From NCBI GenBank assembly GCA_026413225.1, contig CM048553.1, positions 42,076,001-42,140,000 on the forward strand: a stretch of 64,000 bases of DNA, written 5' to 3'. Below are positions 1 through 37,322 of the stretch, one piece after another; position 1 is the stretch's first letter; every line of letters starts with the position of its first letter. The translations under genes were made by a program, and so were the position numbers. Under the pieces are notes generated by a model that was given only the letters and a program-made list of their open reading frames with translations, was not told where the DNA came from and made no database searches. Source of the DNA: Otis tarda (lineage: Eukaryota > Chordata > Aves > Otidiformes > Otididae).

Positions 1-3000
1 TGCTTTTAGCCACAAAGCCAAACGGTTCTGTAGAGCGGCATGGCACACTGTGCTCCCAAGCCACCCAGTGCAACAGACATTCTCCCACGGAGCGCACACG
101 CAGAACATAGCACTTGCATACCTCTCTCCAGCTTCCATCTAATGTTTAAATCTTCCCTGCTAATTTATGATCAATTATCAAGCACTGCATTTCATGAGCA
201 GAACGAGGATTGCGGTGCCTGCCATCCTGCCTGCGATCTACGCTACTCCCACGCTGTTCATGATGGGACATCCCATCATCCGTAAGGTTGGTGCTCCCTC
301 CAGGGTTGTTAACTATGCCAGAGACACAGCCTGCTTAACAGGTTCTGTAACAGAGTAGGGTGAAGATGCAAATATTATAATAGGTGAAATGACTTTCTAA
401 ATTCCCCCTAAATGAATTAGCATGTTAATGGGTTGGATGCTGTGCTTTGTGTTTTCACTCCTACAGGTCTTTGCAGATTATAAAAAGCAATAGTTAATTC
501 CTCAAAAAGATATGAAATAAAAAAAATACTACTCTCAATTCAGTATTTGTTTAGGTCATCCTCTGGTGCTAAACTGAAAGTTTAAACAGCATTCGTATCT
601 TTACAACAGATACATATAGCATAGCATGCAAACTTAACATATAATGCTTCATGCAGCTCTTGGGGTTCCCAGTGCAATCCACACAGGTGTTCTTCTGTAA
701 GGTTTCTATGCGGTGCGAGGAACAATTTTCCCAGGAACTAAAATCTGCTGATTTAATTTGGGAACATCACTGCCCTTTTGAACTATATGCATAAACATAC
801 TCAAACATGAGGTTTTAATGTTGGTCCTAATGTCCTGAGAATGACTGCTGCTTCACTTTCCCCTGTGTTGTGGGCCCCTTACACCACCTCCCTCACCTCT
901 CATGCTCCTGATGACAGCGAGTCGCAAAAAGATGTGAGGAAAGGCCTATGTTACCAGGTTGGCTGTGGTTGATGGCCAGTAGTCCTGCTGGGAAAAGGAA
1001 CAACGCTGGGAACACAGGAGGATACCAGAGTGAGGGATGATTGCCGAGGGATGCGATACTGGAAAGATACAGGCTGAGGATTCAGTTGTCCTGTGAACAA
1101 ACCATGGGAGCAAGAGAGACAAAAAGCAGGTAGGAACTAAAGTCATACAAGGAGGTGGACAAAAACTCCCAAAAATGAAGGCTGCGGCAGATTCAGAGGA
1201 CCACATTCAAGGAACTCACTCAGACGACTATGCTACTGCCGTACTCATGCCTTACTTTCTCCCACTGCCCAGTAGAGAAGGAGGAGGAGCAGCAGCCATC
1301 ACAAGCTAGGGAATGCATGGAGGCTGTACGGAGCTGGAGTATCAGCCTGCAACACATGGGAAGCAAGAAAAAGACAGAATCCAGGGATGGTGCAGGAGCC
1401 TCCATATCTTACTTGCGACTAACTTGAAAGTTGCCTTGATCTCTACTGCAAAAAATGCTTCAAAGGATAAAAACCACTAGTTTAAAAGGAAGGAAATTTG
1501 GAAGGGCTTTTAACAGAGGGTTAGACCAGGAGGTAATTGGTGTCACATGTTAATCAAGGGAATCTTACAAAAGGTGGCCGAAGTATCTAATTATGCTGCA
1601 CTGTAGAATACATCCATCTTACTACTAATATAACTAATCCCACGTTACAGTTACTACTAATATAACTAATCCTATGTTACAGTGCTGGTTTTCTCATTCT
1701 GATATGTATTTAACACCAAATCCACTGATCAGTACTGCTAGTGGTGACCCCTGCTTGACTCACAAGTGATTATGTGACTGGAGTGCCTCTTCCATGCAAT
1801 TTTTTTCAGGAAAATATTCCCCAGTTACAGATTTAATGTTCAATTATTGGAATATAATTGGTTCTAGTTTATTTCCACTGAATTTTTTATCACATGCCAG
1901 TAGATCTCCTGTTCTTCAAAAATGAATTATATTATTTCCTTTTCTCTTTTTCCACTTATCCAATCTTTCAACCACTCTTTCACTACCATACATGTTGCCT
2001 CCATGCTCTGTTCACAGATGGACTTTGTATTTTTCACTGAATATTTGCAAAGGGCTGAATTTCCTCATATGACTGGTAATCAGTCCTGTATGTGAAGTAA
2101 GTACAATAAAAAGTTTAAAAAAGGTAAATGTACTCTGCCAAGTGCTTGTTTCTCTTTCATGTCTGTTTCCTATCATGGATTGTGTTTCTGTGGGCTAGAA
2201 AGGCATGCAAGTCTTCTGGTATCTTCAGAAGGTAATTTATATATTGGGATTGGATGAATGCCCATTTCTTCGTATCTTTCTGTCATTCATTAATTCTTTT
2301 TCAGCAATAAACTAGTGTATGAACATTAATCACTGGCAAGCCTTAAAAATCTGAAACAAAACTATAAAATAAAGTTGCAGAATATAGCTAGTCACAGTGC
2401 ATAGTCAAGAAAAATTAAAATGTCCGTTGCACTGAATGTGAACCCTGGGTTTCCACCCTTGTTAAAAAAAAAAAAAAAAAAAAAATCAAATGGATTTATA
2501 TTAAAAAAAAAAGTAATTATCAAAACTGACTTTGAAGTAGAGAAATAACTGATACCACTAACAATATGGTAAGGGCTTAGATGACTTCTTATAAAAGCAG
2601 TTCATACAGAGTTCCAACACGTGAGCAAGAACTTGCTTAAGGCACTGTTTGTCTTTGTAATGCTCCATGATTATAATACTTCAAAATATAATATGTCAAA
2701 AATATTTGATTTATAAAAAAATGAAACAATTATCTTAGTTTGCTGAACAAACCCACAAATAATGCAAATTTGGCATTCATTTATCAGAATTAACCTGACC
2801 TTACTTTTTTTCTGTCCTTAAGTGTTAAAATTAAATCACAGACTCTAACACTTCCAGTTTGTGCTGCTACCTCCATTGTGGAGGATTTTTTTTTTTTTTA
2901 ATTCCAATCTGTTATTTTAATTTTTTCTTGGCCTGTTTTCTTTGAAACCATCATTGCTAACATCATGGAAATCAGTAAGTATCCTTAGGCAGAAACTCCT

Positions 3001-6000
3001 ACCCAAACAACCTAACACAAGAAAACATTCAAATCAAAACCAGTTTGGGGCATGCTTCTTACTAAACCAAACCAGAACAGCTCCAGAATTCTTAATGCAG
3101 TCCATAAAGAGGCATTTCCCTTTTGGCCAATAAAGTTTTACATCTTTTGCCAGTGGTGAATTTTGTTTTTAATATACTGTATATTTCCCTGATCCTTTGG
3201 CTAAAAGCAAAAACTGCTGCAGTTTAACTATGTTATTGTGACTTCTGATACAATGCAAGCACAGGCACACACATATTACATTACCTTTTATCCTTCTCAT
3301 CACAACGGTAACGCAGAGGGAAGAAGCGAGTCTCTTTCCATGCTGTGTTTTGCTGCTGTTGCCATCTGCTCTAAGAGGCTGTGATCAACTGTTCCACCTA
3401 CTTTACTAAGAGTTTGCTTAAACATTGCTCTTGGCTGTCTTCATTTTCTTACGTCAGCTGGTTTCCTTATGACTCTTTCACAAGGGAGTCTGTATATTGT
3501 TATCCGACGTGCTTATCTAAAATAAGTCCATTTCCTCCGGATTTTGACAGAGGTAAGCTGCTAGTTGATGATTTTCTAGAGGGAAAATATGCTCCCCTGG
3601 GACTTCAAGGGTATGGGAGACATACATTATGTTACTGAAGTACCAAGAATATGAAATAACACATAGCACTACATAATAAATGGATCAAATGAACAGAACA
3701 TACACTGAAACATTACGATCAAAATGCATAGTGAAATAATCTAACCTCTAACAGAAGGTCACGGCTAGCCAGTACTTAGACTGAGCCCTCCAAGTCTCTG
3801 TAGGGGCTCATTCCCACACTGAAATCTCATAACCATTAGAGATGGTGCGCCCTTAAAACGCTTGGTTACAATGTGTCACCAAACACACATTTTTCCAAAA
3901 TGAAAGACCCAGGCTACTCACTGCAACAAAGAAAAGAATGGATCTATATTAAGCAGTAGGAGCCTGTTCTTAATTTTAAAATTATTTCTATAGCTTACAC
4001 TAGTAAAAATAAAAGATGTGTAAAAATAGATATTCCTTAAATCTTAAGACTCTTTTTCAAAAAAGCTGTTCACTATTCTGAGCGTTTTTCTTCTACTGAA
4101 AATTTTCAGTGACCTAAATATAAATGAGCACATAGAAAAACATTGCAAAACCAGGGTCTATCATGGAAGTTACTTTTGCCAGCCCTAGCTTATGTAGTCC
4201 ATTACATTTTCTTTCCCCATTAAATTTCATTAAGTCCTGGCATTTTCGCTGGTTTCTGGGTGTCATTAGTTTTAATTACTACTGGTTGGGGTTTTTTTTT
4301 TGCTGAGTTTGAATAATTTTTATCTATCCCTTTTGTCTCCTCTTACCAAATAAAAGTAAAGCAATTAACTTAATTTTTGTCATAGCATATTTACCATACA
4401 GTTTCAATGCTCTGCACAAATTAAAAGCAAATTAAGACGTATTTTAAATTAGATAGAAATGTGTAGAAAAAGATAATGCTGCAGAAACTGAAGCAGGCTA
4501 ATCATAAATGAAGCTAACAGCCTAATTACAAAGCTTACCATAAAAAAAAAAAAAAAAAACAAAGCCCAGGAATAAACATAAAAATCTAAACAAAGGGAAA
4601 AAACCTGTTATCTTATTCAGACAGGCAGATCTGTCACATTTAGACCCTTACACATTTCACAAAATCTGTATATCTAAAGTACAGATACTTGAGGCTGTTT
4701 GACCTTGGCTTGTTACCTGGCCATGCATAAGTGCCACATTATAGGATGGGAGGTCTCAAAACTCTGCTCCTGAAGTCAATAACTTCAGGGAAGAAGAAAC
4801 TGTATCAACCTACTAAAGACTTTCTAAAGACTTTTTTTTTTTTTTTTTTTGACTCTTTGCTATCCTTCTGGTTGAGTTAAATATTCAAGATTCGCATAAC
4901 GCACATAAGATTATCCCAAATATTAGTGCTATTAGTCTTTCATTCTACTGACATTGACAATACTACGTGACCAACAATCAGCAAACATAATATAATTGAT
5001 TATTGCTTAGAGAGGCCATAAGTTGTAAGCGGCAAGGAATAAAGCACTGCTGGCAATGACAGTACTCCACAAAAGAAACTTAAGAGCTAACACAAAGCTG
5101 AACTAGTGCCAATAATGTTGAATAACTTTAAAAAAAACACTTGAAGTACAGGTAACACCTAGGTCTACTCCACCAACTGTGGTTAAGGAAGTCACCTGTC
5201 TGTAATTTGCTTTTTGACCTCTACATGATATGAAACAATGATACAGAAGTTCTCTCAACATTGATACATTTTTAAAGTTGATTAATTGCTTAGAAAACAC
5301 TTGCTAAATCTTAAATTTTGTCCAAAAGCAGAGGTTTGAACCTACGGTGGAAATTAGAGATTTATTTTAAATAATGTCTGTACTTAAATACTAAGAAGGT
5401 ACATCAAATTCTAGTATACTTCAGTTTCCAGCTTAAGCAATCAAAGGTAAAGAGATGGGGAGTGTGGGTGTGGAGAAGTGGACAGATATTCTGGTATCTG
5501 CTTGGAACAATCTCTGCGCCCCTTGGAGTTCCTTTGTTTTGGCTTGTTTTGTTTTGAGCTGCAAGAACTCTGCAAATGGGTGTTCCCAGCTTCTGGCAGC
5601 CATATGTGCTGCCTGCCATCTGTTTTCATTCCACTGTGCTATGGAGACAAACATGCTTTATTTTTAGTGTTCTACATTTCCTGATGTTGCACATAATAGG
5701 GATTATATCTCACATCTAAACCACTAGATGTGAAAATCTTCCACGGATAACTGATGAGCAAAGGTGACGAATCAGGATCAGAAGAGATAATTTTCATTAC
5801 CTACTTCTCAGTGCAAGCGTACCATTTATACTGAAGTTTGCTTTATTCCTGTATACCTGTGCTTTACACTACCTACAAGGGGCTTCCTTCATATGTTTTA
5901 AAGACACATTTTCCCATTAACTTCCTGGGGTATAGGAAATTACTACTACAGGTTTGAGGGTTACCACTAGTGCTTGCTATTCTGCATGCAGCGTTCAGAG

Positions 6001-8054
6001 TCAAAACAGGATATGAAGAAACGAACAGGTCTACGACCAACTGTAGAGAGACAATAGTGCAGTACAACAAACGTTTGTTTGAAAGTAGGAATTCCACATA
6101 ATTCTGTTGGAAACTATGCACTCCAAAATTAGTTTGCAAGCATTAACTAGGTAGTATAGTTATTTATGTAAAATTTGATTGAAAAGATTTCACTGCTACA
6201 ACACAGTGCAACTTCGGAAGGCACCCATGGCACACTGAACAGCTGGCAATTCTTTAAAATGCACCAGATTAAACTGAATTCTAGAAAACATTGCTGGTTT
6301 TACCTATGTTGACATTAAACATATATTTGTAGTTGACAATATTTTTTCTTTTCCCTTTAACCTCTTCTTCCTCAAACTTCTAAGAAGTTGAGTAAGCACT
6401 GACTTTTAACTACACACGCCCCATTCAACATCTCCTACAACTCAACCAGTATCAGATCATGTCCAGTGTAACTTAATGCTCATACTTTTAGAGCACATTG
6501 CAGCACAGCTCTTTCCACCATGTAGTACTGCAAATTCAGGATACTGCTAAGTTATTATTAAGAAACTATTGATGAGGAATTATCTCTGGTTGCACTGAAA
6601 TAGAAATCAATAGAGGAAATGAGTGCCTTTAAAACAGCTTATGCATGTAGAGATTAAAAATGTTCACTGTTTATTGGGTACTCCAAAAGACACCTGAAGG
6701 AGTTCAACTTTTTCAGATTAGTTCTATTCAGTCTCAGGTTTTTACTCATTAATTCATTCCTAAAATAAGTCCTTTTACCCATTGCATGTGATCTTACAAA
6801 TACAGAAGTACTTCTTGATTAATTAGATTGGCAAGGCATTTTTCAATCTTTTTAATTCATTCAAATATTTTAATAATGGACTTCAACTACTCCACTGTTT
6901 GAGTGGACGATTTTATTAAGTTATCTGCAGCAATTACTCTTCCCCCAGAGATACTAACCAAAATTGTGAGAAAATTACTTTTATCTTACTACTTTTAAAT
7001 TTATTCTGCCTTCTACTTTCAAATTATCAAATGCAGTTAAGCTGTTCTGCAACTGCTCATAGCTCTCCATTTTGAGTAAAACAATGCAAGAAATAATTTC
7101 TGTCTTAAAACAGTATCTTTTCAGCTGTCAAAATCATGAAGCAGAAACATTTTTGTTGACTGGTGTCAGAGTCATCTTTTTTGCCTATTTTCTTCCAACA
7201 TAGTACTATAATCTACCACTTTTTAAGAAGTCTGTGGTATAATTTTGAATCTCACTGTGTGTTTGTAGTTTCCTTATAAAATCTGAACAGTCTTAGATTT
7301 GCTTACATTTGCTGAAAAGTCAGCAAACATTTATTTCAACGTAAATTACTTTTGACAATAATTTCAAATCAACACAGTGGTTGGAAGGGTCAGGAAAAAA
7401 AAAGCAACAAAAAGCTTTAAAAACACTCATCTTGATAACATCGCTCCTAATTTTCACTTATTTTAAAATAAAACTATATTTTGAACTTTGTATTATAGTC
7501 CTATAATAGGACTTCTTGTACAGTCCAGCCACAGCCCTCCTTAAATTCTCTGATAAACACTACCGAACCTGAACGTTCACTGTATTCACAGCACTGCTAC
7601 ATCAGACGTCTCCTGGGTGGCAGTTTTTATTATACTTAATGAAAGTAAATTTAAAGGCTTACATTAAACTGTACATACTTTTACGTCAAATTTGGGACAA
7701 GCACTCAAAGTAACTCAAGACAATAGCTTAAAAAGTTATTTCAACCTACACAGTTAAATCTTTTTAAAAGTGGGAAAAATTGAATTTATGTAATTAAAAA
7801 GTATAATGAATAATCTATTTTTTCATAGAAAAAAAATCTGATGTACTTACTCAGTTTTACGTTTCAATTTAATATCACAGGTCATGACAATTTTAGGTAC
7901 ATAATGAACATTTAATTCAAAATTAGTTTGTTTTCCTAGCACACCATCATATTTCCAAACATTTTTAGGTATTAAATGCAAGTTTAATACTTAAGATACA
8001 TAACAAGATCATTTTCAGATTGCTTCAATATTTATCTTAATTTCATCTCTTCTG
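1..8054. other. AT-rich intergenic DNA downstream of NGLY1
   Basis: No coding exon was recognised here on either strand. Open frames are short, lack conserved motifs and lack convincing splice sites. The stretch holds a 32-bp tandem duplication, A or T homopolymer runs near 2463, 2889, 4540 and 4831, and otherwise AT-rich sequence. In human the next gene on this side is TOP2B, on the same strand as NGLY1, but no CpG-rich promoter or exon of it is visible. The part next to 8542 is likely NGLY1 3' UTR or its downstream flank; the boundary cannot be set from sequence alone. Confidence 0.6.
1619..1682. repeat. 32-bp tandem duplication, two copies
   Basis: Two adjacent 32-bp units (1619-1650 and 1651-1682) begin TTACTACTAATATAACTAAT and end GTTACAG. 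They differ at two positions, both C/T. It is a simple local duplication with no coding content. Confidence 0.9.
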
Positions 8055-8060
8055 TTTATT
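8055..8060 (-). terminator. NGLY1: Candidate poly(A) signal for NGLY1
   Basis: AATAAA on the minus strand, about 480 bases past the NGLY1 stop codon and the closest canonical hexamer downstream. Further copies lie at 7626-7631 and 7330-7335, so which is used cannot be told from sequence. Confidence 0.35.
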
Positions 8061-8541
8061 ACATAAAATAATATTTTTCCTTTTAAAATGCTAAGCCTTT
8101 GATTACTCTTTAAAATACTTTAAAATTATCACAAGCATCTGTTGTAATAGGAAAACAGAATTCAAACTGTTTTTCCAAGAAGTAGATTATAAAGAAACCC
8201 CTATCAAGCTAACTGCAAATTAAAACTGATTACAATTGCTCTCTGCTCTTATGATAATGTTTTGCTTCCTAAAAACTGTTTCCTTTTCATTATAAAGCTT
8301 AAAAAACCCAGTATTTAATGGTTCAATCTCTTAATTTTGGTGTTTGTTTTTAAAGCTAAGGGGTTTTCAATGTGATGTTTACCTATTCAATACAACGCGC
8401 AGTTTCAAGTTGGCTAAATGGAAGCAGTGAAACAGGAAATAATCTGTTAGCAGGATGAGCAACTGCCAACCAAATCTTCATGTTGCATCCATGGTGTAAC
8501 ATCTTCAAGGAATTCAAAGAGCATCTCTTCAGTTCAGCTTC

Positions 8542-32892
<24,351 letters not shown>

Positions 32893-33040
32893 CGCGCCCC
32901 TCGCACCCAGCCCTGCGCCCAAGCGCTCGCAGCAGCACGCCTGCGCAGTCGGAGCGGTGAGGTCACTGCCCTCACAACTCTGCTCCCGCGTGGGGCGGGG
33001 CCTTAAAGGCGCCGAGCGGGGTACGTGTCCTGCCCCGTCC

Positions 33041-34450
33041 GAAGGCGGTGATGTTGCAGCAGCTGCCAAACTACTTCGTCGTGGCAATTTTTTTTTTTTT
33101 TTTTTCCAGTCGATCCCCTGACCCTCACGCAGGGCTCTCAGGCGCGCCATCGGTAGGCGGCAATGTTACAATAAAGTGCAATAAATCCCCTTCTGCCCCT
33201 GCCGCTGGTCTCGGCTGGTGCCAGGCTTTCAGCTGGGACAGGAGGATGGAAATGCTGCTGCAGCACTCGCCCCCGCCTTGACACCTCGTCCAGCCCTACC
33301 CAAAGTCTGTCCAAATGGAGAAAAAAAAAAAAAAACCCAAAACCCAAACCCCTAGTTGCCATCTCTGCTTTTCCTGGACGTCTGGTTTGTGCTATCAGTG
33401 AAAGAACTGTGATGGAGAACCTCAGACAAAAAGGTTTGCGGGGCTTTAGCTTTCTTAAGAATGCAAGATTCTTGAAAGTTCCAAGAGGTCTTTAAAACTC
33501 AGGGTGGCTTCTGATTATTAGTTGACGTTATGCTCCAGCTCTGCTGCCTGCTTCCGTCTGCCACTCTGCTCATCTCCTGTGATTTCTTTAAGAAGATGGT
33601 ACCTACCCCTGACAAAAGCTGAGATTTAACCCCAGGTAATTAACTTCCACTGAGATTACAGTTATTATTCCTCCTAGCACAGTTTAAAAGTCAGTAATTT
33701 AGCCCTCAAAATCATAGAGTTGGTACCAAAACAATACAATTTTAATTTGAGATTGTGCCATGTTCCTTGGCTGCTGCTTCAACTTTTAACGTCTTTTCCA
33801 TGCTTTTCATACAGGCATATGACTGTTAATGTTGGCTGCCCTCTCCAATGTCAAGATTAACTATATTGCTATACATGTAACATAATGCATGTAAGTATAA
33901 TCTGCACAAGTGCTTATTTTTTATTTATTAAATATTGCATTCCTCTCCTTTGGGGCTTGTTTTATTTTTCTTTTTCCTGCAGTAGGTGCTTCTAGTCTTT
34001 GTTGATGAGACTTTGGCGCCCATTTTATGCTCTGCCATGATAGCTCCTGGACTATTTCAAGTATGGTGCCACTGTCCTCCTCAAGTAAAAATTGTTCCCA
34101 TGTGACCTCAGGCACAGCTAGCAGCTTGGTCTCAGTTCAGATCACGCACTATGGTTTCTGCATCTGGAAGCAGAAACAAAAAATAATTTACTTCTGTGTA
34201 TTGGTGCTGTTGACGTTTTTGTATGTGTGTTTTCAAGACACTCCTGTAGCATCAGTGATCGCCTTGTCTTTGTTCACATCTGTCTTCTCTACCAGCATTT
34301 CGGTCTCTGTGTGGAGGAGCACACTTTATCCAAGAGTAAGCCAGCAAAGTTGGGAGCTGGTGAAAGCTGGTGACCTGAGGTGCGCAGACAGCAGAGGAGG
34401 GATCAGACAGGGATTGAGACTGCCTTGCCTTTCCCAGCCCTCAGGCCTAC
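33041..34450. other. Spacer between the NGLY1 and OXSM promoters
   Basis: About 1.4 kb of lower-GC DNA with a T-run near 33090-33107 and an A-run near 33319-33334. No exon, transposon or RNA gene was recognised. OXSM transcription could alternatively start at the first CpG block and cross this spacer. Confidence 0.6.
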
Positions 34451-34990
34451 TCACAAGGCCGCGCTCCCTGCCCGCCTGCCCCGGCAACCCCGGGACTGGC
34501 CCAGGCCGGGCCGCCGGCTCCTCCCCACAGCACCGCAGAGCCGCGCAGCCCACCGCCGAGTTACCGATTCGCTAGCGCCGCTCCTCACCAATCGTGACAT
34601 CGGGGATCGGCTACAAAGCCGTCGAGTACTCGTCCCCCCCCAAGTCTGTCCTTCGTGGTTCAGCCCCGCGCCGTCGGAACGGGAGAGGGAAGCAGAGCCA
34701 ACCACTTCGGAGCGGAGGCGGGGGGGAAGCGCGGCTGGCGGAGGTACCGCTGAGGGCCAGGACGGTGGGAGGCGGAGGGGAGGGGGGCGCGGGAGAGGCT
34801 GCCCCTAGCGGAGCGGGACAGCAATGGCGGTTCCGTGATGGGCGGTTGGAGCTGGGGCTGGTGGAGGGGAATCCCGTGGCGCCAGGGGCCTTCTCTGCCA
34901 TTTTAACTGCTGGTTTAAACTTTGAAAGTCGCTAATGCCCTTTAAACCTCCGATGACGTCCGGTAGCTCTCGTTCCCGGGGAGAAATTAT
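34451..34990. promoter_or_regulatory. OXSM: Second CpG-rich block, probable OXSM promoter
   Basis: CpG-dense block with a CCAAT box (34588-34592), a YY1-like AATGGCGG at 34823-34830, GCCATTTT (34897-34904) and a CRE-like TGACGTC (34954-34960). It is followed by a splice-donor-like AG|GTAAGG at 35026, consistent with a non-coding first exon of OXSM. The start site itself cannot be fixed. Confidence 0.6.
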
Positions 34991-35026
34991 CCTCCCTGCT
35001 TGTTTTCTCTTCGACGTGTGCAGTAG
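34820..35026 (+). other. OXSM: Probable OXSM non-coding exon 1 (3' edge at 35026)
   Basis: Inferred 5' UTR exon. The coding exon has a good acceptor just before its ATG (CCCTGGTGACAG, 36310), so an upstream exon must exist. The best donor in the CpG block is CAGTAG|GTAAGG after 35026. The 5' edge given is only a placeholder. If included, it carries two short upstream ORFs: ATG at 34824 (4 codons) and ATG at 34838, overlapping the first stop and closing at 34906. Confidence 0.45.
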
Positions 35027-36310
35027 GTAAGGGAGCATTGCTTGGGTCAGGCTAGGCCTCCTAATTATTTTACACTGGATGACAGTGTTTATTAAAAGCT
35101 GTATGTGGTGTTAGACACACACTGCTTTAAAGCCCTCTGCATTTAACTTGCCACTCTTTTTATAAAATGCAGGATAACTGTCTCAAAACAATCAAAATTA
35201 CAAGTTTGGGTCAGGATTTAAAGCAGGTTCCCTTAAAAAAAATCTGCATTAGTAAGTGCTATTTTTTTTTCTTTTTATTTTTTAATAATGCTATTGTGTA
35301 CTTGTGCTGCCACAGGAAAGAGTGGATCTGTGTATTTTAGCAGGAGTGTGTTAGCTCGCTGGCTGTGCACGGTCCCCATACAGCTCCCTGTGTTTTACTA
35401 AAGACCTGGCGATGCCCTGGTGCCCTTTTTGTGAGGCGAAAAGCAGGCTGTGTGTTTCATGGCACCTGGCCAACAATTGAACAGTTTGTAGCCAGGTCTC
35501 AGGATGTGTAAGTGCTATGACAGGTTGCTGGGAAAGGCATTTTCTGTCAGAAGAGTGTTTAGTACATAATTTATTTTTATGGATATTTCTATTAGATTAG
35601 AGAATTAAACATCACAATAAGTGATGTTCTGCCCGTAAGTGTGAAATGATTGCAATATGAAATGCTTTTCTGTTAATTTTACACGTCTTTGGAGGTGCTG
35701 TTGCGGTACATTTTGCTCAAATGCACTTGGGGTCCTGTCCTGAAATCCCTGATAATCTAAATACTCCAAGGCTGATAAAAGGTAGGTGGAGGTAGAAGGA
35801 TGAGGAGTCTTGTCCAAGATACATAATTACTCTGGTGACAGTACTAGCAAGAGTTTCTTGACTCCTCCTGTTCTGAGTCTTCTAGACCATTCTGCCTGAC
35901 ATAAAGGTTGAGATGACGGCATCCTTAACATGATAATGGTAGGACATAGCTTTCAGGTGAACAGACACTTTGTGCCTTAGAATAATGAAGCTGTTAATGC
36001 TCATTGTTGATACCTCCAGCCAACTAGTGGTTAAAGCACTGGAGGGAGTTTTGCAGGAAAACCAGAGACTGCCCCACAGTCCACAGTGGTGTGAAGGTGT
36101 CACATTCATTAGCAGCTTAAGCTAGAAGGACCCCGTCTGCTGTAATGCATCATATTCCTGATTAGAGACACGGAAACTACATCCCTTTCTGCAGGGAAAA
36201 TAGGCTTTCATGTAAAAAAGCAGGTTATTAACTTAGTGTAGTTGGAATGTTTTTCACATTGGCTGCTTTGTAGTTGTGTTTGTGTCTTTTTTTTTTTTCC
36301 CTGGTGACAG
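35027..36310 (+). other. OXSM: Probable OXSM intron 1
   Basis: Region between the inferred donor and the acceptor of the first coding exon. It ends with a run of 12 or more T followed by CCCTGGTGACAG. Nothing else was recognised. Confidence 0.5.
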
Positions 36311-36339
36311 GAATGTGCTTGAAGTGATTGATTTCCACC

Positions 36340-37322
36340 ATGTTCTCACAGTGCTCGCGGGATCTATTAAAGATTGCAAATCTTCATCTCCAGAGTCTGA
36401 ATTTAAATCTGCATTTACAAAACCACAGAAGAGCTTTCAGCAAGTCACTGCCTGCATGTCGAAGGAAAGTAGTTGTTACAGGTATTGGCTTAGTGTCCCC
36501 TCTTGGTGTGGGGACTCAGTTTGTGTGGAAGCGCCTTCTCCGAGGAGACAGTGGGATTGCATCGCTAGATGGGGAAGAATATGCAGGCGTCCCCTGTAAA
36601 GTGGCTGCTTGTGTGCCAAGGGGAAACGAGGAGGGACAGTTCAGTGAAGAAAGCTTTGTGTCAAAGTCAGAGATCAAATCCATGAGTTCTGCCACTGTGA
36701 TGGCTATTGGTGCAGCAGAGCTGGCAATGAAGGACTCCAGTTGGTCTCCCCAGTCTGAACAGGATCACCTGAGTGCTGGTGTGGCGATTGGGATGGGAAT
36801 GGTTCCGCTGGAAGAGATTTCTGATACAGCTGCTTTATTTAAAACAAAGGGTTATAACAAGGTCAGCCCGTTCTTTGTCCCAAAGATTTTAGTCAATATG
36901 GCAGCAGGCCATATCAGCATTAAATACCAACTGAAAGGGCCGAATCATGCTGTGTCAACTGCTTGTACCACGGGCGCACATGCTGTTGGAGACTCCTTTA
37001 GATTTATTGCCGCTGGTGATGCTGATGTCATGTTGGCTGGAGGGACTGAAGCTTGCATTAGTCCTTTGGCCTTGGCTGGATTTGCAAGAGCTCGGGCCCT
37101 CAGCACGAGTTTTAACTCGAGCCCTAAAATGGCCTGTCGACCGTTTGATTCGCAGAGAGAAGGGTTTGTAATGGGAGAGGGGGCTGCTGTGCTGGTCCTG
37201 GAAGAGTATGGACACGCTGTACAAAGAGGTGCTAGGATCTACGCAGAAGTTTTAGGTTACGGACTGTCTGGTGATGCTTGCCACATAACAGCACCTAATC
37301 CAGAGGGAGATGGTGCTTTCAG
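36340..37322 (+). CDS. OXSM: OXSM first coding exon
   Basis: Residues 1-327 plus two bases of Arg328. It holds the transit peptide, the N-terminal half of the KS fold and active-site Cys209 (TGT at 36964-36966). The exon itself probably begins at 36311, leaving 29 bases of 5' UTR before the ATG. It ends GGTGCTTTCAG|GTAAGA. Confidence 0.97.

Noticed and set aside
34027-34935. Frames of 75-182 codons between the two genes
   Set aside because: No conserved domain, high CpG composition, overlapping on both strands; consistent with promoter DNA.
36328-36339. Possible earlier in-frame non-ATG start for OXSM
   Set aside because: The codon is TTG; the ATG at 36340 has an ACCATG context and gives the family-length leader.
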